Assembly: GCA_021845645.1 (NCBI GenBank)
Contig: JAJZVM010000017.1
Location: 1-64,000 of the forward strand
DNA from: Bacillota bacterium
GTDB lineage: Bacteria > Bacillota_E > JAJZYS01 > JAJYTV01
Reading direction: 5' to 3'
DNA length: 64,000 bases
Shown: positions 1 to 7,360 of the stretch, piece by piece
Layout: each line of letters begins with the position of its first letter
How positions within the stretch are numbered: position 1 is the stretch's first letter
Position numbers and translations under genes: made by a program
The notes under the pieces: generated by a model
Seen by the model: the letters and a program-made list of their open reading frames with translations, nothing else
What the model was told of the DNA's origin: nothing
Databases searched by the model: none

Positions 1-39
1 TCCGCCGAGGAAGAGTACGTCGATCTTTTCGTCCGCCAA
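1..39 (-). CDS. N-terminus of an unidentified protein, truncated by the window edge
   Basis: Only 13 codons are visible, reading LADEKIDVLFLGG from a TTG start at 39-37 and running off the left edge. An AGGAGG Shine-Dalgarno lies at 53-48, eight bases before the TTG, which is what makes this a credible gene start. The alternation of charged and hydrophobic residues looks like the first strand of a Rossmann-like or alpha/beta fold, but that is too little to name a family. The 33-bp tandem repeat begins inside its ribosome binding site, so the repeats form its 5' region. Confidence 0.5.
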   Translation of the reverse strand, partial: MADEKIDVLFLGG

Positions 40-51
40 ACTCCGTCCCTC

Positions 52-204
52 CTGGGTCGCCACCGGCGACCCGCGTACTCCGCCCTGGGTCGCCACCGGC
101 GACCCGCGTACTCCGCCCTGGGTCGCCACCGGCGACCCGCGTACTCCGCCCTGGGTCGCCACCGGCGACCCGCGTACTCCGCCCTGGGTCGCCACCGGCG
201 ACCC
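52..204. repeat. Tandem 33-bp repeat, four full copies plus a partial fifth, each with a hairpin
   Basis: Identical 33-bp units start at 52, 85, 118 and 151, with a 21-bp partial copy at 184-204. Each unit contains the perfect inverted repeat GGGTCGCC-ACC-GGCGACCC, so an array of five 8-bp hairpins would form in RNA or single-stranded DNA. There are no unique spacers, so this is not a CRISPR array. The period is 11 codons and one plus-strand frame stays open through it, but no gene is supported there. The array sits between the DedA gene and the start of the truncated minus-strand gene. Confidence 0.95.
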
Positions 205-285
205 GGCTTCACGCAGCAGGCCGACCGGCCCGCACACTTGCCCGCTAGGAGAGTAGCACGACGTCGTCCGCGAAGGAAGGCCGCG

Positions 286-960
286 CTAGTTCCCCGTCCT
301 ACGCCCCCGCCGACGCCAGTAGATCCAGGCGACAGCGGCGATCACGAGGCCGACGATGAGCGCGAGCCAGAGGCGCCCGAGCCAGGTCAGCAGCAGGTGC
401 CAATGCGGACCGACAAGGAATCCCGCACCGGCAGCGATCAGGGGCCACAGCAGGGCGCCGAGGACGGTGAATGCGAGAAAGCGGGGGTACGGCATCTCGA
501 AGAGGCCCGCCGGGTAGGAGATCAGCGCACGGACGCCCGAGATCAGGCGGCCGATCAGCAGCGCGATGTCGCCGCGGCTGGCGAAGAAGGTCTCTGCCTG
601 GGTCAGGCGCGCGTCGGTCAGGCCGATGCGGGCGCCGTAGCGCACGATCAGCTTGCGCCCTCCCCTGCGGGCGATCCAGTAGGCGATGTTCGCGCCGCTG
701 ACCGAGCCGAATGCGCCGACGATGATCACAAGCGGCAGCGACAGCTTGCCCTGGGCAGCCAGGACGCCCGCGTAGACGAGCGAGAACTCGCTCGGCGATG
801 GGATGCCGAGGGACTCGATCAAGAGCACGAAATAGAGGAGGGGGTAGCCGAGGCTGCCGTAGATGTGTATGACGTGACCCGCCCGTCCGGACTGAGCCGG
901 CGCCCCCGGGCAAGCGCCCGACCTCCCCTTCGTGCATCCGCAGGCGGAAGCGACGCCCAC
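286..960 (-). CDS. DedA family membrane protein
   Basis: A polytopic membrane protein of the DedA/SNARE-associated (VTT) family, which includes undecaprenyl-phosphate and phospholipid translocases in the cytoplasmic membrane. The family region starts near residue 31 (IHIYGSLGYP), continues with the typical ESLGIPSPSE stretch and the conserved segment FASRGDIALLIGRLISGVR, and ends in two hydrophobic segments and an Arg-rich tail. About 194 residues match the usual 190-210. The first 30 residues are Gly/Arg-rich and unlike the family. The ATG at 960 has no good ribosome binding site and the only other nearby start is a rare ATA at 870, so the N-terminus is uncertain. It is divergent from hslO. 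Confidence 0.85.
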   Translation of the reverse strand: MGVASACGCTKGRSGACPGAPAQSGRAGHVIHIYGSLGYPLLYFVLLIESLGIPSPSEFSLVYAGVLAAQGKLSLPLVIIVGAFGSVSGANIAYWIARRGGRKLIVRYGARIGLTDARLTQAETFFASRGDIALLIGRLISGVRALISYPAGLFEMPYPRFLAFTVLGALLWPLIAAGAGFLVGPHWHLLLTWLGRLWLALIVGLVIAAVAWIYWRRRGRRTGN

Positions 961-1043
961 GGCTGCGATAATGTGTGCCCGCCCGGATCTATCATCGTGG
1001 ACCGACGGTGCACCAGTAAAGGGTGCGTCGCCTCACAAGAGGA

Positions 1044-1052
1044 TGCTATGAT
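1044..1052 (+). promoter_or_regulatory. Extended -10 promoter for hslO
   Basis: TGC-TATGAT forms an extended -10 element (TGn + TATGAT) about 54 bases before the GTG start of hslO. No good -35 is visible, as expected for this class. The same TGCTATGATG string precedes the proline dehydrogenase gene at 25315-25324. Confidence 0.5.
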
Positions 1053-1105
1053 GGAGGGCATCGCCTGCGAGGCCCTGGCCGCTCATTACACGAGGAGGTG
1101 CCGCC

Positions 1106-2002
1106 GTGCGGGATTCCCTCGCGCGTGCCACTGCGGAAGCCGGCAAGATCCGGGCGATCGCGGTCGTCGGGACGGCACTCGTCGAATCTGCCCGGCGGCG
1201 TCACGGCACCTACCCCGTGGTCACCGCCGCGCTCGGCCGGGCCATGATGGGGGCCGTTCTGCTGGCCACGTCCATGCTCAAGCCGCCCGATCGTCTCACA
1301 CTGCGCCTGCTCGGCGACGGCCCGGTGGGCGCCGTGGTCGCCGACGCCGACGCCGAAGGCGGCGTGCGCGGCTACGCGCAAAACCCGCAAGTCGCCCTCC
1401 CGATCAAGGACAACGGCAAGCTCGACGTGGGACGAGCCGTGGGCCGGGGCAACCTGGTCGTCAGCCGCAGCATGGGCGACGCCCAGCCCTACACGTCGAC
1501 GTCGCCCCTCGTCAGCGGTGAAGTCGGGGAGGACATCGCCAGCTATCTCCTCGCCTCCGAGCAGATTCCGTCCGCCGTCGCGCTGGGCGTGCTGCTGCGC
1601 GGCAGTGGCACGGTCAAGGCCGCGGGCGGCCTGCTCCTGCAGGTGCTGCCGGGCGGCGAGGAGTTCTCCCAGGAGCTCGAGACCCGCATCGCGCGGCTGG
1701 GACCCATCTCCTCCCGCGCCGAGCGGGCGAGCTCCGCGGACGACCTGCTGCGCGATCTGCTGGAGGGCTTTTCGGATGTGCGGATCGCAGATCCGGAGCC
1801 CCTCCGCATGCGCTGCACCTGCAGCCGTCAGAGGGCCAGCCGCTCGCTGCTGCTGCTCGGAGAAGCGGCGCTCGGCGATCTCGTCGCCGACGGCGAAGCG
1901 GAACTGCGCTGCCACTTCTGCGGCCGGACCTACCGCTACGACCGCACGCAGCTCGAGCGCCTCAAGGCGGAGGCTGCGACCGTTACCGACAGGCAGGCCT
2001 AG
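1106..2002 (+). CDS. hslO: Hsp33 redox-regulated chaperone
   Basis: A 298-residue Hsp33 homologue, a cytoplasmic holdase activated by oxidation and unfolding. The N-terminal domain carries the family pattern around RAMMGAVLLATSMLKP and the GxGxxGxV-like LLGDGPVGAVVADAD. The C-terminal zinc centre is complete: CTC near residue 237 and CHFC near residue 271, the CxC...CxxC motif that binds zinc when reduced. The GTG start at 1106 follows an AGGAGGT site. Its TAG stop overlaps the stop of the convergent phosphatase gene by four bases (CTAG at 1999-2002). Confidence 0.97.
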   Translation: MRDSLARATAEAGKIRAIAVVGTALVESARRRHGTYPVVTAALGRAMMGAVLLATSMLKPPDRLTLRLLGDGPVGAVVADADAEGGVRGYAQNPQVALPIKDNGKLDVGRAVGRGNLVVSRSMGDAQPYTSTSPLVSGEVGEDIASYLLASEQIPSAVALGVLLRGSGTVKAAGGLLLQVLPGGEEFSQELETRIARLGPISSRAERASSADDLLRDLLEGFSDVRIADPEPLRMRCTCSRQRASRSLLLLGEAALGDLVADGEAELRCHFCGRTYRYDRTQLERLKAEAATVTDRQA

Positions 2003-2589
2003 AAGTCCAGGGCGAAGCCCTTCAGTGGCGTGCCCGTCTCGAGATCGAGCAGCGTCCAGTCCGGCATGGCGATCGCCGCCCACTCTTCCGCCCCCAGCCT
2101 CCTTCCGAGAATATCGCCCAAGAGCAGCGTCATGATCCTGCCATGCGACACCAGGGCGAGGTCGCCCTCCCCGGTCTGGCAGAGCTCGGCAAGGCAGGCG
2201 ACGATGCGCCGTCCTGCGTCGTCATAGGGCTCGAAAGCGGGGTCCTGTGTACCATCGAGATAGGCCCTGACGCGCCGGATGAACTCCTCCTGGGCAAGGA
2301 ATCCCGCCCGAAACGCCAGCTCGCGGAGCCCCGGGTGCACCGCGAGCCGGGCTCCAGAGGCCCCCGCGATGATCGCACCCGTCTCCCTGGCCTTGGGTTC
2401 CGGGCTGCACCAGACGGTCGCCGCGGTGAGCCTGATCCTGCCGCCCAGGGCCATGGCTTCGCGGCGCCCCTGGTCCGAGAGGCGCCAAAGCTCAGGGGGC
2501 GTGGCCGCATCGATCTCGGGCCTTGCGTGCCGGATCAGGTGAAGCCGGCGGCCACGCAGGCGCTCCGGCCCCGCGAGTTCCCTCAGCAT
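1999..2589 (-). CDS. Histidine phosphatase family protein (phosphoglycerate mutase-like)
   Basis: A 196-residue protein of histidine phosphatase clan branch 1. The phosphate-accepting histidine is in LHLIRHARPE near residue 21, the second arginine is in the CSPEPKARETG region, and the distal histidine is in LVSHGRIM. The enzymes transfer phosphate to this histidine before hydrolysis or mutase action; the substrate cannot be told from sequence. The ATG at 2589 is chosen because GGGGAGG lies ten bases upstream; the reading frame stays open further upstream but without family similarity. It is divergent from the guanylate kinase homologue and convergent with hslO. Confidence 0.88.
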   Translation of the reverse strand: MLRELAGPERLRGRRLHLIRHARPEIDAATPPELWRLSDQGRREAMALGGRIRLTAATVWCSPEPKARETGAIIAGASGARLAVHPGLRELAFRAGFLAQEEFIRRVRAYLDGTQDPAFEPYDDAGRRIVACLAELCQTGEGDLALVSHGRIMTLLLGDILGRRLGAEEWAAIAMPDWTLLDLETGTPLKGFALDF

Positions 2590-2700
2590 GGTGGTCGGCG
2601 CCTCCCCGACAGCTGCAACGGCTTGACACCTCCCGGGGCAGTTGGCAGTCTGGGTAAAAGACCTCTGGGCGCGTCTGCGCCTCACGGCAAGGAGCTTGGC

Positions 2701-3276
2701 ATGCGCGGTCATCTCTTCCTGCTCATCGGACCGAGCGGCAGCGGCAAGACAACCCTGATCCAGGAAGTGCGCAAGGTGCTGCCGGCCGTGCGCTTCATCC
2801 CCACCACCACGACGCGGCGGCCGCGTCCCGGCGAGCAGCACGGGCGCGAGTACTTCTTCGCGAGCGACGAGGAGTTCGACGCCCTCATCGCGTGCCAGGA
2901 CCTGCTCGAGTGGCAGTGGGTGCACGGCAACCGCTACGGCACGTCGCGCCAGCGCTTCGAAGAGGCGATCGCGGGAGGCGTGCTCGGCATCACGTCCATC
3001 GACGTCCTGGGCGGCATCTCCGTCAAGTCGGCGTTTCCCGACGACAGCACATCGATCTTCGTCCGGCCGTCGTCGCCCGACGAGCTGCGACGCAGGCTGG
3101 TCGCGCGCGGCGACACGCCAGGCGAGGACCTCGAGCGCCGCATGGAGCGCGTCGAGATGGAGTTCGCCCAGCAGAGCCGCTGTGACGCCGTCGTCACCAA
3201 TGACGACGGCCAGCTGCAGGCGGCGCTCCGACAGCTCATCGCCATCATGCGGCCCTACCTGCCGGAACCGCTCTAG
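2701..3276 (+). CDS. gmk: Guanylate kinase family protein
   Basis: A 191-residue P-loop kinase of the guanylate kinase family, which phosphorylates GMP to GDP with ATP. The Walker A motif GPSGSGKTT is at residues 10-18, followed by the GMP-binding pattern TTTTRRPRPGEQHGREYFF and the Arg-rich lid RRLVARGDTPGEDLERRM. The segment after residue 60 (LLEWQWVHGNRYGT) matches the EWAxVHGNxYGT block of true Gmk. The ATG at 2701 follows AAGGAG. A second, canonical gmk may exist elsewhere, so strict Gmk identity is likely rather than certain. Its TAG overlaps the trpS stop (CTAG, 3273-3276). Confidence 0.85.
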   Translation: MRGHLFLLIGPSGSGKTTLIQEVRKVLPAVRFIPTTTTRRPRPGEQHGREYFFASDEEFDALIACQDLLEWQWVHGNRYGTSRQRFEEAIAGGVLGITSIDVLGGISVKSAFPDDSTSIFVRPSSPDELRRRLVARGDTPGEDLERRMERVEMEFAQQSRCDAVVTNDDGQLQAALRQLIAIMRPYLPEPL

Positions 3277-4247
3277 GGCACCAGGAGGCCGACGGCCCGC
3301 TTGACGGAGTCGAGCATGGGCTTGGCCTCCTGGTGCGCGTAGTCACGCCCGCGCGCCAAGGCATCGTCGATGTCCGACGGGCTCGCAAGCAGTTCGAGCA
3401 CGCGCTCGCGTAGCGGCCTGAGGGCATCGATCACGATGTCCGCCACCGCTCCCTTGAATGTGCCGTAGCCCCGCTCGCGGTAGCGGGACGCGAGATCCTC
3501 GACACCCTCTCCCGACAGCGTGGAGGCGATCTCAAGGAGATTCGAGATGCCCGGCTTCTCGCCGGGGTCGTAGTACACTTCGCGGCCGGAGTCGGTCACG
3601 GCCGTCATGATCTTCTTGCGCATGACGTCGTCCGGGTCTGTGAGAAGGATCTTTCCGTTCGGATCCGGATCGGACTTCGACATCTTCTCCTGGGGGTTGC
3701 GCAGCGACAGGACGCGTGCCCCAACCTCGGAGATGCGCGGCTCGGGCACGGTGAACACGGGACCGTAGCGGCTGTTGAAGCGCAGTGCGAGATCGCGCGT
3801 CAGCTCGATGTGCTGCTTCTGGTCCTCGCCCACCGGCACCTCCTGCACCCTGTAGAGCAGAATGTCGGCGGCCATCAGCAGTGGGTAGGCGAAGAGGCCC
3901 ACGGAGACGTCATGCCTGCCGCGCCCCTTGGCCTTGTACTGCGTCATGCGGCTGAGCTCGCCCATGCGGCCGAGGCAGGTGAGGATCCAGCTCAGTTCGG
4001 CATGCTCCGGCACCTGACTCTGCACGAACACATGCGACGACTCGCCCAGGCCCAGCGCCAGCAGGTGCGCCGCCGTGGCGCGGATGTTCTGGCGCATCTC
4101 CTCGGGAGCCCATGGCATCGTCATGCTGTGCAGGTCCACGACGCAGTAATAGGAGCCGATCTCGGGCTTCCAGTTGCGCAGTGCGCCTATGTAGTTGCCG
4201 AGATGGATCTCGCCTGTCGGCTGGATGCCGGAAAACGCCTTCGCCAA
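3273..4247 (-). CDS. trpS: Tryptophan--tRNA ligase
   Basis: A 324-residue class I aminoacyl-tRNA synthetase charging tRNA-Trp. The ATP-binding HIGH-type motif is HLGN in GIQPTGEIHLGNY near residue 17, and the KMSKS loop is intact (EKMSKSDP, near residue 190). The length matches bacterial TrpRS. The start is TTG at 4247 with AGGAGG seven bases upstream. No T-box leader could be found in the short interval to the divergent Spx-like gene. Confidence 0.97.
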   Translation of the reverse strand: MAKAFSGIQPTGEIHLGNYIGALRNWKPEIGSYYCVVDLHSMTMPWAPEEMRQNIRATAAHLLALGLGESSHVFVQSQVPEHAELSWILTCLGRMGELSRMTQYKAKGRGRHDVSVGLFAYPLLMAADILLYRVQEVPVGEDQKQHIELTRDLALRFNSRYGPVFTVPEPRISEVGARVLSLRNPQEKMSKSDPDPNGKILLTDPDDVMRKKIMTAVTDSGREVYYDPGEKPGISNLLEIASTLSGEGVEDLASRYRERGYGTFKGAVADIVIDALRPLRERVLELLASPSDIDDALARGRDYAHQEAKPMLDSVKRAVGLLVP

Positions 4248-4315
4248 CGGTGGGCCTCCTAACGTAGCGACACTCAGGCTCCATGATAGACTTGCCTCGC
4301 GGAGGTGTGAAACTT

Positions 4316-4675
4316 GTGCGTGCCGTCTTCTTCTGGTACCCGGGCTGAACGTCCTGCCGCAAGGCGAGGGCGGAGCTCTCGCAAAGGGGATTTCCGGTCT
4401 TGGAGCGGCGCCTTCCTAAGGAGGCGCCGGATCGCCTGGAGCTCATGCAGATGGGCAGGCTGCTGCCCCTTGGCGTGCGCGATCTCGTGGCTCTGCGCGG
4501 CCAGCACTGGCGGGCCCAGGGTGTGGAGCTCCTTGCGCTGACGGACGACGAGGTCCTCGATCGCCTGGAGGAGGATCCGCTCTCACTGCGCCGTCCCCTC
4601 CTATGGCTCGAAGACCGCGTGCTGCTCGGCTACAGCGCGGACAGCTATCGCGATCTGTCGGCGCGTCGATCCTGA
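4316..4675 (+). CDS. Spx/ArsC-like thioredoxin-fold protein with in-frame TGA at the redox cysteine (candidate selenoprotein)
   Basis: Read with GTG at 4316 (GGAGG at 4301-4305) and with TGA at 4346-4348 decoded as an amino acid, this gives 119 residues: VRAVFFWYPG-U-TSCRKARAEL at the N-terminus. Spx and ArsC proteins have Cys at exactly that place (for example SPSC-TSCRKARAWL in Spx), so position 11 would be selenocysteine in a UxxC motif with Cys14. The C-terminal half after the TGA is typical: VRDLVALRG, then DPLSLRRPLLW and a final GYSADSY, corresponding to the RPI...GF block of the family. Without readthrough, translation could only restart at a TTG at 4400 and would lose the active site. 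TGA is a normal stop in many genes here, so recoding would have to be local. Alternatives are a nonsense mutation or a base error. Its role would be thiol redox chemistry, arsenate reduction or Spx-like regulation. Confidence 0.75.
4346..4382 (+). promoter_or_regulatory. Candidate bacterial SECIS element downstream of the in-frame TGA
   Basis: The TGA at 4346-4348 is followed by a 7-bp stem, GCGAGGG at 4364-4370 pairing with CTCTCGC at 4376-4382 (one G-U pair), closing a five-base loop CGGAG at 4371-4375. The loop begins 22 bases after the TGA and has G at its second position, which fits the general bacterial SECIS model (stem-loop inside the coding sequence, 16-37 bases after UGA, G in the first two loop positions). 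A competing smaller hairpin closes a GCAA tetraloop at 4359-4362. Folding was judged by eye. Confidence 0.55.
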
Positions 4676-4825
4676 CGGGGCTCCGGTTCAGCCCGCCCGT
4701 TCCGCACGGACAGGTGATGCCATACCCCTGGGCGAAGCACTCGGGGACATGCTACAACACTTTCCCCCTGCGCCGTGTGGGCAGCCGTGCACAACTGCGT
4801 CGCATCTGCCCCGTGGAGGTGTTCC

Positions 4826-6025
4826 TTGAACCGGCGGTGGATGCCGCGCGGACCGGTCCTCTTCCTCTCCGTGGCACGCTTCTTCGGCGCTGTGGCGAGC
4901 TACATGGTGCTGCCGTTCATCGCCGTGCGCCTGACCCAGGCAGGGGCAGGGCTTGTCGCGGCCGGCGTCGTCACCGGCGTCGGTCCGCTCGTGCGCATGC
5001 TGGCGGGGACGCTCGGCGGTGTAGCCGCCGACCATCTGGGCCGCCGCAGGACGATGCTGCTCGGCAACGCCATCTCCGCCGTCGCGATGGCGGCGTTCGC
5101 CTTCTCGCACGGCGCGTTCGCATACGCCCTGCTGAACGGCATGAACGGCCTTGGTCGCGCCGTCGCCGGACCCGCGCAGAACGCCGCCATCGCGGACGTC
5201 ACGGAGCCCGCCGAGCGCCCCCAGGCCTACGCCTACGGGCGGGTCGCCATGAATGTCGGAGCGGCGCTCGGGCCGTTCATCGGAGCGTTCTTCGTGCTCA
5301 GACACCCCACGCTGGTCTTCCTCGGCGCAGCGCTCGGGAACGCCCTCGTCGTCGTGCTGCTCTTTGCGACAGTGCCGGAGACCGCGCGGCGCCTGCGCGA
5401 GGTCACGAACCGCGACGCGATGCGGCGAATCGGTCGCGATCCCGCGCTCTGGCTGTACGTGGCCGGCGGCTCGATGCAGCTTGGCGTCTACATGGTGATC
5501 GAGACCATCTTCCCGGCTTTCCTCCGCGGCGCAGTGGCCGGGGGACTCGAGCTCTATGCCGTCATGACGCTGGTCAACACGGCCATGGTCGCTCTGCTCC
5601 AGATCCCCCTGAACCGCTGGCTCGGGAATATCCGGCCCGGCACGGGATTCGCCGCCGGCCTTGCGCTCTTCGCCGCCGCCTACCTCGGCATCGCCTACCT
5701 GCGCAGCCCTCTCGCGCTGGTCTTGACGATGGTGGTGTTCACGGCGGGCGAGATGATGGTCTTCGTGGTCATGCCGGCCTACGAGGCGGCGATGGGCGAC
5801 GAAGCCGTGCGCGGTCGCACGTTTGGGGCGCTCAACCTGAAGAACGCAGGTGCCGCCGTCGGCCCGCTGGTGGTCGGCGGGCTGCTCCAGCTGGGCGGCG
5901 CGCACCTGGCCTTCCCCGCGGTAGCGGCGACTGCCCTGCTGTCCGGCATCCTCCTCGTCTGGTCGGTGCGGATGCGCGACAGGCCTGCCGCCATGCGCCC
6001 CGCGCAGGAGCCGTCGGTGGGGTGA
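4826..6025 (+). CDS. MFS transporter
   Basis: A 399-residue major facilitator with about twelve hydrophobic segments. The cytoplasmic loop between helices 2 and 3 carries the family signature GVAADHLGRRRTMLLG near residues 65-80, and the second half contains GDEAVRGRTFGALNLKNAGAAVGP, seen in drug-efflux-like permeases (MdtG/YfmO type). The TTG at 4826 is preferred because GGAGGT lies five bases before it; earlier in-frame starts add a non-hydrophobic, unsupported tail. The substrate is not predictable. It is probably a single-gene unit. Confidence 0.88.
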   Translation: MNRRWMPRGPVLFLSVARFFGAVASYMVLPFIAVRLTQAGAGLVAAGVVTGVGPLVRMLAGTLGGVAADHLGRRRTMLLGNAISAVAMAAFAFSHGAFAYALLNGMNGLGRAVAGPAQNAAIADVTEPAERPQAYAYGRVAMNVGAALGPFIGAFFVLRHPTLVFLGAALGNALVVVLLFATVPETARRLREVTNRDAMRRIGRDPALWLYVAGGSMQLGVYMVIETIFPAFLRGAVAGGLELYAVMTLVNTAMVALLQIPLNRWLGNIRPGTGFAAGLALFAAAYLGIAYLRSPLALVLTMVVFTAGEMMVFVVMPAYEAAMGDEAVRGRTFGALNLKNAGAAVGPLVVGGLLQLGGAHLAFPAVAATALLSGILLVWSVRMRDRPAAMRPAQEPSVG

Positions 6026-6083
6026 AGCGCGTGTCTCACGCGCCGGCGGAGTCCGGGAATCGGCCGCGGGGACGCGCGAGGCG

Positions 6084-6386
6084 TCAGGCCATGCGCCTGA
6101 TCGCCTCGCTGCCCTGCATGCCCACCTGGATGCCCAGTGCCTCCGCCGCCGGCGTCAGGGACTCCACAGGCGCCCTGAGGAGCTCGTCGATGCTGCGCAC
6201 GCCCACGGCCCTGGCCGCGACGATCTCCCGCGCGCGCAGCTTGGTGGAGAGAAGTCCGACATCCAGCGCGCCACACATGATGAAGCCCTTGTCCGTCGTC
6301 ACCACCACGAGGCGTGTGCGCGGCAGGTCCACCTCGATTCCGACGGCAGTCCCACCCGCGATCGCCACAGGCCGCATCTGCACCAA
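6084..6386 (-). CDS. yunC: DUF1805 (YunC-like) protein
   Basis: A 100-residue protein matching the DUF1805 family over its length: LPRTRLVVVTTDKGFIMCG, DVGLLSTKL, AVGVRSIDELL and GSEAIRRMA. YunC is widespread in Bacillota and has no established activity. The TTG at 6386 is chosen because GGGAGGT lies seven bases upstream and the resulting length equals the family; an ATG at 6410 would add eight residues that include that ribosome binding site. It is downstream of and co-directional with the D-amino acid transaminase gene. Confidence 0.88.
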   Translation of the reverse strand: MVQMRPVAIAGGTAVGIEVDLPRTRLVVVTTDKGFIMCGALDVGLLSTKLRAREIVAARAVGVRSIDELLRAPVESLTPAAEALGIQVGMQGSEAIRRMA

Positions 6387-6452
6387 GCCCGCCACCTCCC
6401 GCCATGGCATATGCGGCGGGATGGCGGCGGGCCAGTCGATGCTTGACGCGGC

Positions 6453-7310
6453 TCAGCCGAGCGTCGCGTGCGCGATCTGGTCGAGGCGCTCGAGATACAG
6501 CTCCTGGAGCCGCATGGTGACGGGGCCGGGCTCGCCGTCGCCCACCTGCCTGCCGTCGATCTCGACGATCGGCATGACGAACGACGTGGTGCTCGTCATG
6601 AACACCTCGTCCATCTGCATGAGTTCCTCGGCCGACGCGAAGCGCTCGGCCACAGGCAGCTTCTCTGCCTTGGCCAGCTCGAGCACGACGCTGCGGACGA
6701 TGCCGGAGAGGATCCAGTTGCTCGCCGGCGCGGTGACGATGCTGCCCTGGTGCACCATCCAGATGTTCGTCGCCGAACCTTCGGTCACACCGATGCCCGA
6801 GCGCACCTGGATCGCTTCGCGCACGCCCCGGTTGGCCGCGTGCTGGCGGGCCAAGACGTTTGGCAGCAGGGAAACGGACTTGATGTCGCACCTGAGCCAG
6901 CGCAGGTCCGGCTCGGTGATCGCCTTGACGCCGTGCTGCAGGGCATCGCGGTCGACCGGCGCATCCTTCAGGTAGGCGATGACGGTCGGCTGCGCGGCAG
7001 CCGGGAAGCGGTGATCACGCGGCGCGACCCCGCGTGTGACCTGCAGATAGAGCGCGGCCTGCTTCAAGGACTCGCGGCGGAGGAGCTCCTCGGCAATGCC
7101 GCGAATCTTGGACGTCGACAGCGGCAGATCGAGCTCGATGCCCTGCGCCGAACGCTCGAGGCGCTCCAGGTGCCGGTCGAGATCGACGAACTGCCCGCCC
7201 CAGACGAGCGCCACTTCGTAGATGCCGTCGGCGAACTGGAGTCCGCGTTCGTCCACTGGCAGAAGCGCCTGCGAGTAGTCGAGATACTTGCCGTTCAGGT
7301 AAATCAGCAT
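6453..7310 (-). CDS. dat: D-amino acid aminotransferase (fold type IV PLP enzyme)
   Basis: A 285-residue aminotransferase of the DAAT/BCAT class IV family, the length of Bacillus D-alanine aminotransferase. Landmarks are VDERGLQFADGIYEV near residue 20, the PLP lysine in CDIKSVSLLPNVLA near residue 145, and EGSATNIW in the cofactor phosphate region. The likely reaction is D-Ala + 2-oxoglutarate to pyruvate + D-Glu, supplying D-glutamate for peptidoglycan; D-specificity is inferred from overall resemblance. The ATG at 7310 follows AGGAAGGAAGG. It is divergent from the SDR gene with 50 bp between them. Confidence 0.9.
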   Translation of the reverse strand: MLIYLNGKYLDYSQALLPVDERGLQFADGIYEVALVWGGQFVDLDRHLERLERSAQGIELDLPLSTSKIRGIAEELLRRESLKQAALYLQVTRGVAPRDHRFPAAAQPTVIAYLKDAPVDRDALQHGVKAITEPDLRWLRCDIKSVSLLPNVLARQHAANRGVREAIQVRSGIGVTEGSATNIWMVHQGSIVTAPASNWILSGIVRSVVLELAKAEKLPVAERFASAEELMQMDEVFMTSTTSFVMPIVEIDGRQVGDGEPGPVTMRLQELYLERLDQIAHATLG

Positions 7311-7360
7311 CTGGCGTATCCTTCCTTCCTGATCTCGCCGGCCGGAGGTGCCCACCCGAA

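Noticed and set aside
52..204. CRISPR array
   Set aside because: The 33-bp units are directly abutting and identical with no unique spacers, and no cas genes are nearby.
238..1521. Long plus-strand reading frame of 427 codons from the repeat region through hslO
   Set aside because: It is Arg/Pro-rich, lies antisense to DedA and out of frame with Hsp33, and has no ribosome binding site or family match; it is a GC-rich shadow frame.
4346..4348. Genome-wide reassignment of TGA to an amino acid
   Set aside because: TGA is the stop codon of many intact genes here, including purL, purQ, purH and purM, often overlapping the next start.
4248..4400. T-box leader for trpS
   Set aside because: No T-box sequence (AGGGTGGNACCGCG) or specifier loop could be found on the minus strand, and the interval is short.
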